From JAHEJJ01 sp965212205 (GTDB lineage: Bacteria > Bacteroidota > Bacteroidia > Flavobacteriales > Flavobacteriaceae), in the NCBI GenBank assembly GCA_965212205.1, contig CBDBUX010000003.1, forward strand, positions 1-63,912: 63,912 nucleotides of DNA, given 5' to 3'. Numbering within the stretch: position 1 is the first letter of the stretch; each line of letters starts with the position of its first letter. The notes under the pieces are model-generated. The model ran no database searches. It had not been told where the DNA came from and saw nothing but the letters and a program-made list of their open reading frames with translations. Both the position numbers and the translations under genes were made by a program. Positions 25,642 to 34,605 of this stretch are shown here, one piece after another.

Positions 25642-26976
25642 TTATGGTGCCGAAGCTCCACCATCTACTCCGCTGCGTTTTAGCTGCCGTTGGATCTTTT
25701 TGATGGCTGATTCTATCGATTTCTCCGGTTCGATGATATTATATTCACCCCAAAAATCCGGATCGGAAAATCCTATGGCCTCGTCGCTCATGATAATGGT
25801 CGATTTAATACGCTCTTTATTCTTGGGAAAATTATCTTCGGTATTCTTTTTCCAATCCGTCACAGCCATCTCAGCCGTCATGCTATAGACAGAATTAAAC
25901 AACCTGCGGTCCCAGTCGACCTTAAACTCCAACAAGACATTGCTATAACCATAATACCATCTACCGTCTTTTTCACGATAATCTACCCTGTAAGCCACTT
26001 CATTGGGAAACACCTGTGCATTTCTGGGTTTTTTCCTGACAAACATTTTACTGGCCTTATATTTATCCGTGATATTCAGGGCATAGATGGCACTGGTCAG
26101 TATTTTCTTGTCGGCATCGATAAAGAGTTTGCCTTTATAAAGTGGTTCTGTAACCTCCGGGCGCTGCTCGAAATTCACGACATAGATCAACTTGTCGTTG
26201 ATACGTGTAGAACGATCGAAGGTAAAACGATAGTCCGAGATACGATCACTGCTGAATATATATTCCGGATACTTCATAATATCCACGAATAAGGCATTAA
26301 AAGGCCCTCCCTGTAATTTTAATGCAACCGTATCGAGCTTGCTGTAATCGGTGCTTTTACGCGCTTTGAACATCTTTACGGCATCGCGTTTAGCCGAGGT
26401 ATATGGTGTTTTATAAATATTGACTACGGCTTCAGATAGCGAGACATTCCTTCTTCTCTTCTTGATGGTTTCTCGATAGAAAGCAGTCATCAGTGTAGCG
26501 TCGTTGAAATAGTTCTCGCCTTTGCGATCCAGGGTTTCCCGTACCAATCTAACGGCACTCTTTGGGATCATAACATTCACTTCTGCCAGCTGGGTAACCG
26601 AGACATCGAGCTCAATTTTATTCTTCTTCGACCTCATTTGCTGCAAGGGAATGATCTTTGTCTTATATCCCAAAAACGAAACCAACACATTTCCATCCGA
26701 GGTGTTCTCCGGTACTTTTAATAGAAATTTTCCTTCTGTATTGGTAACCGTACTGATATTGGTTCCTTCGAGTGCAATATTGGCAAAGACCAACGGCTTG
26801 TTAGTCTGACTATCGATAACTTCACCTTTGTATTGAACAAAGGACATTTCTTGTTGCGGATTGTCCTGGAAGGCATGCAGGTCTCCTATTGGCATTGAAA
26901 CCAGTGCAAGCAACCAGATCAATGCGACAATACCATATTTATTGGCGATTGGTGTTACTCTTCCTTTCATTGTCAT
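25642..26976 (-). CDS. Carboxypeptidase-regulatory-like domain surface protein
   Basis: About 444 residues. After a membrane-crossing signal segment (IVALIWLLALVSMPIGDLHA) comes a CarboxypepD_reg-like beta-sandwich (about 45-120: YKGEVIDSQTNKPLVFANIA, then TNTEGKFLL), then a roughly 300-residue domain of unknown function with a YREKDGRWYYGY motif. Bacteroidetes carry many such proteins in the periplasm or outer membrane. The start is ATG 26976 or 26970; an upstream TTG is less likely. It has its own terminator and no operon partner. Confidence 0.75.
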   Translation of the reverse strand: MTMKGRVTPIANKYGIVALIWLLALVSMPIGDLHAFQDNPQQEMSFVQYKGEVIDSQTNKPLVFANIALEGTNISTVTNTEGKFLLKVPENTSDGNVLVSFLGYKTKIIPLQQMRSKKNKIELDVSVTQLAEVNVMIPKSAVRLVRETLDRKGENYFNDATLMTAFYRETIKKRRRNVSLSEAVVNIYKTPYTSAKRDAVKMFKARKSTDYSKLDTVALKLQGGPFNALFVDIMKYPEYIFSSDRISDYRFTFDRSTRINDKLIYVVNFEQRPEVTEPLYKGKLFIDADKKILTSAIYALNITDKYKASKMFVRKKPRNAQVFPNEVAYRVDYREKDGRWYYGYSNVLLEFKVDWDRRLFNSVYSMTAEMAVTDWKKNTEDNFPKNKERIKSTIIMSDEAIGFSDPDFWGEYNIIEPEKSIESAIKKIQRQLKRSGVDGGASAP

Positions 26977-27109
26977 AGTTTTTTTGTGATGGTTCTTCAA
27001 AATTAAGCACTAACTCCTTCTAAGTTAATGATTCTCATCATAATATCGTGTTAAGATTTACCAAAATCGAAGGGGGTGGAAATCGATCTAATGAGGTCTT
27101 TGTCGCTGA

Positions 27110-27919
27110 CTACCAATAAATTGGTCCTTGTCCGAGGTATTTATCAGCTATAGGAGCATAATACTCCTTGACTTCCTCTAAATCGTACAGCGTTTCGCTT
27201 TTGGTGTAGAGGTCGTATCGGTTAAAATCTTTGATCCATTCTAAATATTTCTCATCCTTTTCACACAGGAAATGCCGATAACTTCCACCACTGTGCCAGG
27301 GATAAAACGAATGATACCTGATCATGGCCATACCGGCCTCAGGTATACGATTCGATTTATGATGTTTTAAAACCTGATACAGGTATTCATCATGCCCCCA
27401 GGCTAGGTGTAGAGCATCGAGCCCACAATTTTTAGTATATATACCCAATTCACTGCCGTAGACGGGATGGCTCATATCCGGGTTGAGCGCATTGAATTCG
27501 GGATAAACACAACTCTCGGGAAGTGCACAGCCGACTACAAAAACATCGCCCACCATACCCCATTGCTCCTTTTGGCTTGTGCCGTCCTTATCACTGCCCC
27601 ATAAGAACATCACCTTACCCAGATCATGAATCAATCCCACCAATTGCATCCAATCTGGTCTTTGGTCTTCCCGGATGGCCTCGGCACTTTGGATTAAATG
27701 CTGGACATTGGGAAGATCCAGATCGGGATCGCTTACATCTATCAGTTCGTTGAGATGTTCCATGGCCTTCCATAAGTTCAGGGGGCGGTCGAATCTAAGA
27801 TATTTCTCCTGCATTTCCCGGACATAATCCAGGGTTTGACGGGTACGCATTTTCCGATAATGTTCACGTACCGAAACCTTTACATCGGGAGCATCATAAT
27901 TTCTAAAAGACTTCTCCAT
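27110..27919 (-). CDS. Myo-inositol oxygenase
   Basis: Opens the ring of myo-inositol with O2 to give D-glucuronate, using a mixed-valent di-iron centre. The 269-residue protein matches eukaryotic MIOX closely. All six expected iron ligands can be placed: His74, His98 and Asp99 (GLIHDLGK), His176 (AWGHDEYLY), His203 (RYHSFYPWH) and Asp236 (FNRYDLYTK). It begins 2 nt after the stop of a sodium symporter, so the pair very likely imports inositol and oxidises it. No uronate isomerase or other glucuronate gene lies next to it in the window. Confidence 0.93.
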   Translation of the reverse strand: MEKSFRNYDAPDVKVSVREHYRKMRTRQTLDYVREMQEKYLRFDRPLNLWKAMEHLNELIDVSDPDLDLPNVQHLIQSAEAIREDQRPDWMQLVGLIHDLGKVMFLWGSDKDGTSQKEQWGMVGDVFVVGCALPESCVYPEFNALNPDMSHPVYGSELGIYTKNCGLDALHLAWGHDEYLYQVLKHHKSNRIPEAGMAMIRYHSFYPWHSGGSYRHFLCEKDEKYLEWIKDFNRYDLYTKSETLYDLEEVKEYYAPIADKYLGQGPIYW

Positions 27920-27921
27920 AG

Positions 27922-29520
27922 CTATATATTTCCTAGTAAAAGGTACAAAATAATCGTGACAGCCACCAGAAATGCACCGAACCCACGAGCGTATTTCCAG
28001 GGTTTCAGATCGAGGATCCCGGCATCTTGCATTACATATTTTTTGGTATCAGATCGTAAAATCGAAGCCAGGTGCATGACCAGGATATTTAAGAGGAACT
28101 CGATGCCCCACAGATGAACAAAGTGAATATCAAGGGCTAAAACATAATAGGTGAGCACATAAAAGAACAGTCCAAAAAAGAGTCCGGCCTTGGCTCCGAA
28201 GGCATTTACTTTTGGAAAAAGAAATCCGGCTAAGATCACTGAGGCCATGGGAATAAAGAAGATACCATTGAGTTGTTGGAGAAGCTGGTAGAGTCCTTCC
28301 GGAGCATTGGCAACAAAAGGTGCAATGGTTATCGCAAAGAATGCCAGCAGAGCTGAACTTATTTTTCCGATACGAACCAATCGCCTTTCCGGAGCACTAT
28401 TATTGATGTATCGCTTATAGATACCCAGACTGAAGATGGTGGCGGCACTGTTCAGTGCGCTGTTGAAAGTCGTGAGGATGGCCCCCATCATCACAGCTAC
28501 AAAAAAGCCGGTAAGCCATGCGGGGAGCAGCATTTTTACCAGTTGGGGATACACCAGATCAGGTTGTTCGTAGAACTGGTCACCAAAATAATAGAAGCCG
28601 ATAATCCCGGGAAATACGATGACCAGGGGCACCAAAATTTTTAGTAAACCTGTAAACAATAATCCTTTTTGGGCTTCTTTAAGACTAACTGCCCCGAGTA
28701 CCCTTTGAATGATCGACTGGTGCATGGCCCAGAAATAGATCTGATTGATCATAAGACCGGTAAACAGCACTTCGAAAGGCAGGATGGCATTTCTGGCACC
28801 ATCTCCAATCCCTGATTCCCGGCTTACCACATTGAATTTTTCGGGGCTGTTTTCGAATATTTTGAGTGTACCCTCGAGCAGGTTACCTTTCCCAATAGAC
28901 CAGACAGCTATCAACGGCACCAGGAGGCCTGCAATCAATAATCCAAAGCCGTTGATCGTATCGGTATAGGCCACCATTTTAAGTCCGCCGAATATAGCAT
29001 AGACTGCACCGATAGTACCCACTACCCAGATGGTGACCCAAATGCCTTCTTCCTGATTTATTCCGAGGAGGGATGAGATCTCAAAAATGGCCTCTATATT
29101 CAATGCTCCGGTATATAATACAATAGGCAAGAGCGTGGCGACAAATGAAATGATCAACAAAAGTGCAATCAGTGTCCTTGTAAGGCCATCGAATCTGGCT
29201 TCGAGGAATTGTGGAATAGTGGTAAGGCCCATTTTGAGGTAACGGGGAGCAAAATACAAGGCGGCAATAACCAGGGCGATTGCAGAAGTGACTTCCCAGG
29301 CGATGATAATAGCCCCGTTTTTATAGGCAGACCCATTCATGCCCACAAGGTGTTCAGTCGATATATTGGTCAGCAAAAGAGAACCTGCGATCACAACACC
29401 GGTAAGGGATCTCCCTCCGAGGAAATATCCATCCTGCGTTTGTAATTTATCTTTCCTGAGTTTCCAGGTAGCAAAGCCAGCTACGAAGAGGGTAAACAAA
29501 AGAAAGGTAAAGAAGGTCAT
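27922..29520 (-). CDS. Sodium/solute symporter (SSS family), probable inositol transporter
   Basis: A 532-residue inner-membrane transporter with about 13-14 hydrophobic segments. SSS-family landmarks include GYFLGGRSLTGVVIAGSLLLTNIS, the IFGGLKMVAYTD loop and the long loop before QIYFWAMHQSIIQRVLGA (shown in parts). ATG 29520 starts directly at the first membrane segment; the longer frame passes through the upstream hairpin. The gene sits 2 nt upstream of the inositol oxygenase, hence the substrate guess. Confidence 0.88.
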   Translation of the reverse strand: MTFFTFLLFTLFVAGFATWKLRKDKLQTQDGYFLGGRSLTGVVIAGSLLLTNISTEHLVGMNGSAYKNGAIIIAWEVTSAIALVIAALYFAPRYLKMGLTTIPQFLEARFDGLTRTLIALLLIISFVATLLPIVLYTGALNIEAIFEISSLLGINQEEGIWVTIWVVGTIGAVYAIFGGLKMVAYTDTINGFGLLIAGLLVPLIAVWSIGKGNLLEGTLKIFENSPEKFNVVSRESGIGDGARNAILPFEVLFTGLMINQIYFWAMHQSIIQRVLGAVSLKEAQKGLLFTGLLKILVPLVIVFPGIIGFYYFGDQFYEQPDLVYPQLVKMLLPAWLTGFFVAVMMGAILTTFNSALNSAATIFSLGIYKRYINNSAPERRLVRIGKISSALLAFFAITIAPFVANAPEGLYQLLQQLNGIFFIPMASVILAGFLFPKVNAFGAKAGLFFGLFFYVLTYYVLALDIHFVHLWGIEFLLNILVMHLASILRSDTKKYVMQDAGILDLKPWKYARGFGAFLVAVTIILYLLLGNI

Positions 29521-29552
29521 AGGGATAAAAATACATAACCGGTCGCAATAAA

Positions 29553-29584
29553 TATGCCCCGGCCTTATAAAAGACCGGGGCATA
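29553..29584 (-). terminator. Stem-loop between DinB-like gene and symporter
   Basis: A 10-bp GC-rich stem (tatgccccgg / ccggggcata) with a 12-nt loop, followed on the minus strand by an AT-rich stretch (tatttattg) but no clean T run. It may be a weak terminator of the DinB-like gene or an attenuator before the symporter. Confidence 0.5.
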
Positions 29585-29613
29585 ATTCTTAGAACTTAAG
29601 GATTCGTGTATTC

Positions 29614-30219
29614 CTATTCTTCAGGAAAACCTTCATCTTCCATGATCTCTACCATTTGCTTCACATGTCTCTCTGTATGACCTGCCATAAAGAGTACCAT
29701 CTGATAAGCGTCGATTGTACCAAAAGGCATTTCCTTAAAATGGTTACGGAAGTCGTCTTCCGTAGATTTTAAGTAATCGATATGTTCGGATCTTTTAGCG
29801 GTTAAGGCATCCAATGTTGCCTGATAGCTGCCAAATTTACCGGAAGGTTCAAAAGCTTCTGAGGTCTTAACCTTTTTCTCTCTGCTGCTGATCATGGCGT
29901 AGATCTGGTCGTCTTCCATAGTTGCCGCTGCTCGCAAAGCTTCATCCGGAGCCGCTGCCAGAGTTGCTTTTAGCAAATCTGCAAATGCATGTTCGGAAAT
30001 CGTAAGATGTTCTACACATTCGGCAATCGACCATGATTCCGGAGTGCTTTTATAGGCCAATTGATCTTCACTCAGACCATCGAGTGTTTTGATCATAAAC
30101 TCATGCGTACTGCTGAGCTTGTTAACAGCTTTTTCCCGCTCCTCGTCGGTAAGCTTTTCAGCGGTGAGGCCAAAGCTCAAAAGGAGTAGTGCCACAAAGG
30201 GTGCGATTAATTTTTTCAT
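29614..30219 (-). CDS. Secreted DinB-like protein
   Basis: 201 residues with a signal peptide (LIAPFVALLLLSFGLTAEK) and a four-helix DinB/YfiT-like fold. The metal-binding His residues of this superfamily are present: VEHLTISEH in the second helix and AGHTERHVKQM in the last. Cytosolic relatives act with thiols (bacillithiol or mycothiol), and a periplasmic role is unknown. Bacillithiol synthesis (bshC) is encoded about 24 kb away. The gene is the first of a minus-strand run including the symporter and inositol oxygenase, but a stem-loop separates them. Confidence 0.8.
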   Translation of the reverse strand: MKKLIAPFVALLLLSFGLTAEKLTDEEREKAVNKLSSTHEFMIKTLDGLSEDQLAYKSTPESWSIAECVEHLTISEHAFADLLKATLAAAPDEALRAAATMEDDQIYAMISSREKKVKTSEAFEPSGKFGSYQATLDALTAKRSEHIDYLKSTEDDFRNHFKEMPFGTIDAYQMVLFMAGHTERHVKQMVEIMEDEGFPEE

Positions 30220-30397
30220 TTTATTGATTTTTAGGTTAATGGATTATGTGCAGAAACCTTTTTCAAAGTGATGGTATCCGCCAAAATATATACGCTGATT
30301 ACAAGCCTTAAGGACCACAGGTGTATGTTAATATTGCCTCGGCCCTTCTAAAAGAAAGATCAAACGCGCTAAGAGCCATACTTGCCGGGATGCTTTG

Positions 30398-30991
30398 TTA
30401 TTCCCTTTTTTTGCCCTGAAAGACACTCACATTAGAGTCGAAGGGATTACCACTAGCCCGGCGCAATGCCACTACCTGGCCACAATGCCATACCGCATCC
30501 TCAATCGGCCCGTTAATCTGGTTCCAAAATGGATATTCCCGTGCACCCGATTGATTGATGAAAATAACTTTGTGCTCTTCAAGATTGTTGGTCTTTAAAA
30601 AGATCTCACTTGCCTGTTTAATGTTTTTGAGGGTCAAAGCGCGCTTTGCCTGAAATGAGAGGTTGGTGTCCTGAGAACCTGTCCGGTCGTTCGGTTTTTT
30701 AACCGCCGAATTGTAGATAACCCTCGAAAGGTTATATATATGATCTACGGTTTCAGCGATCGTCCTGTTGGTATCAGAAGGTTTGTATTCCAGATCTTCT
30801 GTTCTTAACCCCTGGGTAGCCCAATAATAACGAAAACCAAGGCCATCGAGCATTCTCGATACCACACTTCCAGCGGTATAAGTGTCCGGGTAGTCAGGTA
30901 TTTCTTTATAGGGAATAGGTTCTTCATTGGCTTCCTGAGAATTGCCAATCTGAATCAGTATTAACGCCAGGAATGTAGCTGCTATTTTCAT
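30398..30991 (-). CDS. Secreted DinB-like protein
   Basis: 197 residues with a signal peptide (IAATFLALILIQIGNSQE) and a DinB-like helical bundle (VVSRMLDGLGFRYYWATQGL, AETVDHIYNLSRVI, DAVWHCGQVVALRRASGNP). Two of the expected metal His positions are visible (DHIYNL and VWHCGQ). Similar fold and compartment to the neighbouring DinB-like protein, but low sequence likeness. It starts 10 nt after the esterase stop, so it shares a transcript with that gene. Confidence 0.7.
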   Translation of the reverse strand: MKIAATFLALILIQIGNSQEANEEPIPYKEIPDYPDTYTAGSVVSRMLDGLGFRYYWATQGLRTEDLEYKPSDTNRTIAETVDHIYNLSRVIYNSAVKKPNDRTGSQDTNLSFQAKRALTLKNIKQASEIFLKTNNLEEHKVIFINQSGAREYPFWNQINGPIEDAVWHCGQVVALRRASGNPFDSNVSVFQGKKRE

Positions 30992-31001
30992 AGGTATCTG
31001 T

Positions 31002-31850
31002 TTATTTTTGGTGAAATGTATCTGAGACGAATTTTAAAACCTCTGGAAGCGATTCGCGCCAATAGGTCCAGTTATGCGCACCCTCACGAACACGATATTC
31101 GTGCGGGATGTTTTTTTTCTTCATTGCGATATGGATCAGACTGTTCCCTTCATACAGGAAATCATCGTCTCCACAATCGATGAACCAACGTACCGATTTG
31201 ACCTTGTTAACTGGCAGAGAATCGAGAAGTGAAATCGCATGGTGACGGTGATAGTATTCGAGCAGTTCGTCCTCCGGTTTTTGCCTTTGCTCAGGGGAGA
31301 TTCTGCTTTTGAAATCGGCAAAGGTAGGTTCGCCCACATAGGCGCTCAGTGGGCAGGAAGAGGAAAACATTTCTGGATGGTGCAGCGCATACATAAAGGA
31401 GCCTCCACCTCCCATAGACAAACCTGCTACTGCTCTGTATCGCTTTTGGCTTTTGATGCGGTACTTCTTTTCTACATGGGGAATAAATTCCTGGAAGAAA
31501 TGATCTTCATAATTCCAATCGTCCTGGTTGAAGAATCCAAGTTTTCCGGTCTGGGCATCCGGCATAATAATGATCATTGGAGTGGCGATGCCCTGTTCAA
31601 TGGCCTTATCAGTTATGTGCAACACTTCGCCAAACTGCACCCACCCAGTATGATCGTCACCCGAGCCGTGGAGAAGGTATAATACGGGGTAACTTCGCTG
31701 CGAGGAGTCATAATCCGGCGGAAGGTATACCGCATAATTACGTGTACTCCTGAGTATCGTACTTTCCATGACCATATTATCAAAAACCCTGCCTTGTTGA
31801 GCCATAGCATTCACGGTTAACAGTAGTAAAGATAATTTTAGAATTCTCAT
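31002..31850 (-). CDS. Secreted esterase, alpha/beta hydrolase of the esterase D type
   Basis: 282 residues, exported (signal peptide ILKLSLLLLTVNAMAQ). The nucleophile elbow is GLSMGG, the oxyanion region is YLLHGSGDDHTGW, and the catalytic Asp and His are likely in DCGDDDFLYEGN and GAHNWTYWRESL. This family includes feruloyl/acetyl esterases and S-formylglutathione hydrolase relatives; secretion favours a polysaccharide or acyl-ester substrate. It is followed closely by a DinB-like gene. A hairpin (31873-31901) lies in its leader. Confidence 0.86.
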   Translation of the reverse strand: MRILKLSLLLLTVNAMAQQGRVFDNMVMESTILRSTRNYAVYLPPDYDSSQRSYPVLYLLHGSGDDHTGWVQFGEVLHITDKAIEQGIATPMIIIMPDAQTGKLGFFNQDDWNYEDHFFQEFIPHVEKKYRIKSQKRYRAVAGLSMGGGGSFMYALHHPEMFSSSCPLSAYVGEPTFADFKSRISPEQRQKPEDELLEYYHRHHAISLLDSLPVNKVKSVRWFIDCGDDDFLYEGNSLIHIAMKKKNIPHEYRVREGAHNWTYWRESLPEVLKFVSDTFHQK

Positions 31851-31872
31851 CGAGGCAATGTTTAACAGACTT

Positions 31873-31901
31873 GCAGACCAGGAACACGGGACTTGGTCTG
31901 C
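31873..31901 (-). other. Leader hairpin of the esterase gene
   Basis: An 8-bp perfect stem (gcagacca / tggtctgc) with a 13-nt loop, 23 nt upstream of the esterase ATG. There is no T run, so it is not a simple terminator. The rest of the 295-bp gap to the GMC gene shows only a weak -7-like box (TATCTTTT, 31929-31922 on the minus strand). Confidence 0.4.
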
Positions 31902-32145
31902 TTCATATTTAAATTGAACCGAAAAGATACGTATTCGAGGTCTATAATTCTCAAAAAAATTATATGAGAAGACGTTAAAAATTCTACCCCCGTGAAATGG
32001 TCTTATCCGGATCGACTCATTGCAGAAGATGAGCGCGCGAGCGGTATTGATCGATATCGCTACGTATAAATATGGTCTTGACTTTTTAGAAAACCCATTC
32101 GTGCTTCAATCCCAGCGTTATACTGACGGGCTCTTACCAACCAGA

Positions 32146-33687
32146 TTACTTTAATATCTTTTTAATTCGGTCTGATAATCGCAAACTCAATGCCGATAGG
32201 GTGAGGGTCGGATTCGCCGCTCCGGCGGTGGAGAAGCAACCAGATCCTGCGATATGCAGATTTGCAATTCCGTGTACCCGGCAGTGCTTATCTACCACGC
32301 CGTTCTTTGGATCTTCACTCATACGTGTTGTTCCCATATGATGCCATCCGCCACCCATAGTATCTGGTATTTCAGTACTTCTCTCTACCTGTAAAAATGG
32401 ATCCAAACGAAGTCTTCCAATGCCATTTACACCTGCCTGCTTTCCGATAATGGAATATAGTTTATAAATACTGTTCCGGTCCAGTTCCGTAAGTTCCCAA
32501 TGCAGCACCGCCCTGGGCACACCGAGGGCATCTTTTTTATCGGATAGTGTTATTCTCGAATTTGGATTGGGGGCCTGTTCCATCCGTGTATAGAGTTCAT
32601 AAGCCCTGTGATGGCCCTCTTCTGTCTCAGCATTGTTAAACCGCCGAGAATTTCTAAAATTCTTTACGAAATTATCATAGGCCAGCCTGGGGTCTTCATT
32701 TTCCCAGAGATCGATAAGCGCTTTCTGTTCCCTGGCCACCGGGAGGTAGGTTAGCGAGGCCGTACCGTTAAGCATGGCATATTTTTGTTGCACCTTTTCG
32801 GTTATTGCGATCTCTGCCCGTGGTATTCGCTGGGTCGACCGATATCCGTATAGCGTAGTATCGAAAGGCTTAGAGAGCCATATTTCGGCCGATTTGATCT
32901 CCATATGTTCCATAAAATACCGTCCCACCTGGTCGTGATTATTTCCCAGGCCAGGATTACGGCCATTTTTCGATGCGAGCAACATCCTGGCATTTTGAAT
33001 GGCACCACAGGCAAGTACATAATGCCTTGCCTTCACCTGATGAGTTTTTCCTTCATGGTTCTGTATATGGACCTGACGGATACTGGAAGACGATTCATCG
33101 GTATCGATAGATGTGCAGTTTGCATAGGTATATAAATGAATGTTTTCAGCTTTTTCTATACTCTTTCTATAACGCTTTCCAAAGCGAGTAGGCGGACTAA
33201 ACTGCCACATCTTAGCCCATATAACCTCGGGATTAAAAGGGAGTGGTTCCATACCCGGATGCTGATTACGCCAATATTCGAGCTCATACTCATATGGCCC
33301 CAGTTCAAGGTATCGATGCGCTTTTTTGTAAAAGGGATCCAGGTCTTCAAAATCTATGGGCCATCCGCTGTGAGGCACCCATGAACGCTTTTTGAAATCG
33401 ATCGGATCATAAGGGGCGCAAAGTCCGCCCCAATGTCCTGAAGTTCCTCCAAAATAATGTAATCTTGAAGAGCGAATCGGGAAATAACGCTGCCCTGTAT
33501 TTTCACCGGAATACAGGTCCTGAACCCTGGCGTCATATTCAAAGCCTCCCCCTTCGAGCAGTATAACTTTATAGGGGGTGTCGATCAGGTCTAAAGCCAT
33601 GGTGATACCGGCAATACCAGCCCCGACAATGCAAATATCACCCTGTATAAGCGTATTCTGTTCGATCTGTCTTGCATCGATATGCAT
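32146..33687 (-). CDS. GMC-family FAD-dependent oxidoreductase
   Basis: 513 residues. N-terminal FAD-binding GxGxxG (CIVGAGIAGITMALDL), the FAD-contacting YFGGTSGHWGGLCAP segment, and the C-terminal His...Asn catalytic pair in GGGWHHMGTTRM and AGAANPTLTLSALS. Members oxidise alcohols or sugars, often passing electrons to a partner. It starts 10 nt after a small Tat-like/lipobox protein, resembling the small-subunit plus large-subunit pairs of periplasmic GMC dehydrogenases. ATG 33687 is preferred to the GTG at 33726, which overlaps that partner. The substrate is unknown. Confidence 0.87.
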   Translation of the reverse strand: MHIDARQIEQNTLIQGDICIVGAGIAGITMALDLIDTPYKVILLEGGGFEYDARVQDLYSGENTGQRYFPIRSSRLHYFGGTSGHWGGLCAPYDPIDFKKRSWVPHSGWPIDFEDLDPFYKKAHRYLELGPYEYELEYWRNQHPGMEPLPFNPEVIWAKMWQFSPPTRFGKRYRKSIEKAENIHLYTYANCTSIDTDESSSSIRQVHIQNHEGKTHQVKARHYVLACGAIQNARMLLASKNGRNPGLGNNHDQVGRYFMEHMEIKSAEIWLSKPFDTTLYGYRSTQRIPRAEIAITEKVQQKYAMLNGTASLTYLPVAREQKALIDLWENEDPRLAYDNFVKNFRNSRRFNNAETEEGHHRAYELYTRMEQAPNPNSRITLSDKKDALGVPRAVLHWELTELDRNSIYKLYSIIGKQAGVNGIGRLRLDPFLQVERSTEIPDTMGGGWHHMGTTRMSEDPKNGVVDKHCRVHGIANLHIAGSGCFSTAGAANPTLTLSALSLRLSDRIKKILK

Positions 33688-33697
33688 TTGATAAAAT

Positions 33698-34075
33698 TTA
33701 TTCGGATGAAAATGAAAGCAGTGCACATTGGCGTGCTTCGGTACGACTCAACAACCAGCCATCGATCAAAATCGTTTGATCTGTCCTGAAATCATCAGAT
33801 ATCAACGCCCTCAAATACTTCTTTTGTTCCTCAGTATTTCCTGAAAAGTTTTTAGACAATAGTTCGATGAGGGTATCCCTATTATTCTCGCCTGACATTT
33901 CTCGGTATTTTGATCCTAGTGAAACCAGTTTCTCCCTACTGCAAATATTTGCCAGTTCTTCGGGCTGCCAGGTAGTAGTATCCGACGTCTTTTGTACACA
34001 TGCCAATACAAGGTCCGACATTCCGATTAAGACAATGCCCTTGCCAAGCGTCTGTGTAAAAATCCTTCTCTTCAT
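33698..34075 (-). CDS. Small partner protein of the GMC oxidoreductase
   Basis: 125 residues. The N-terminus has a twin arginine (KRRIFTQTLGKGIVLIG) followed by a lipobox-like VLAC near residue 26. The C-terminus (DGWLLSRTEARQCALLSF) resembles the small subunit of two-part dehydrogenases (gluconate dehydrogenase subunit 3-like), which helps export and anchor the flavoprotein. It lies directly upstream of the GMC gene. The assignment rests mainly on the position and the tail motif. Confidence 0.6.
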   Translation of the reverse strand: MKRRIFTQTLGKGIVLIGMSDLVLACVQKTSDTTTWQPEELANICSREKLVSLGSKYREMSGENNRDTLIELLSKNFSGNTEEQKKYLRALISDDFRTDQTILIDGWLLSRTEARQCALLSFSSE

Positions 34076-34088
34076 TTTTATTCCGCTA

Positions 34089-34505
34089 TCAATCCTGATA
34101 TGGTTCGTTCACCAGTCTCTTTGATATCCACCAATAGTTTCCCGCAGGGTCTATAATCCCCGCCTGCCGATCCTGATATTGCATATCAGCTGGTCCGAAA
34201 ACGTCTTTCGCCCCATAGTCCAGAGCGTTTGTGTAGACTTCATCCACATTATCTACGAAGAGATAAAATGATGAACGCATGCCATCGAATGCATCCCTGG
34301 CCTGGCTGATCATAATACAACTATCACCAATTTTCATCAGGCAATTGGCTATTTCTCCACTCGGACGTATTGTACTGCGATTAAGTTCTTCAGCAGAAAA
34401 AGCATCTTTTAAAAATTGAATAAGCACCTTTGGATTTTTAGCAAACAAATAGGGATTAACTGAACTGAAACCCTCCGGTCTGTACGTATCGTAATTGGCA
34501 GGCAT
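34089..34505 (-). CDS. VOC / glyoxalase-like protein (PhnB type)
   Basis: 138 residues with the VOC beta-alpha-beta-beta-beta fold (VNPYLFAKNPKVLIQFLKDAF, then FYLFVDNVDEVYTNALDYGA and GIIDPAGNYWWIS). PhnB-type proteins usually lack a defined reaction, and some bind small molecules or metals. It sits 13 nt upstream of the small GMC partner gene on the same strand, so the three may be one transcript. Confidence 0.8.
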   Translation of the reverse strand: MPANYDTYRPEGFSSVNPYLFAKNPKVLIQFLKDAFSAEELNRSTIRPSGEIANCLMKIGDSCIMISQARDAFDGMRSSFYLFVDNVDEVYTNALDYGAKDVFGPADMQYQDRQAGIIDPAGNYWWISKRLVNEPYQD

Positions 34506-34605
34506 ATTATCGGGCTTTAGCTATAAAGTTAGGACTATATGTCTTAATAAAGAAGTAATTGCGGCAAGGAATGAAGCCCACACCTCAGGGCTCGTCAAAT
34601 CAATT

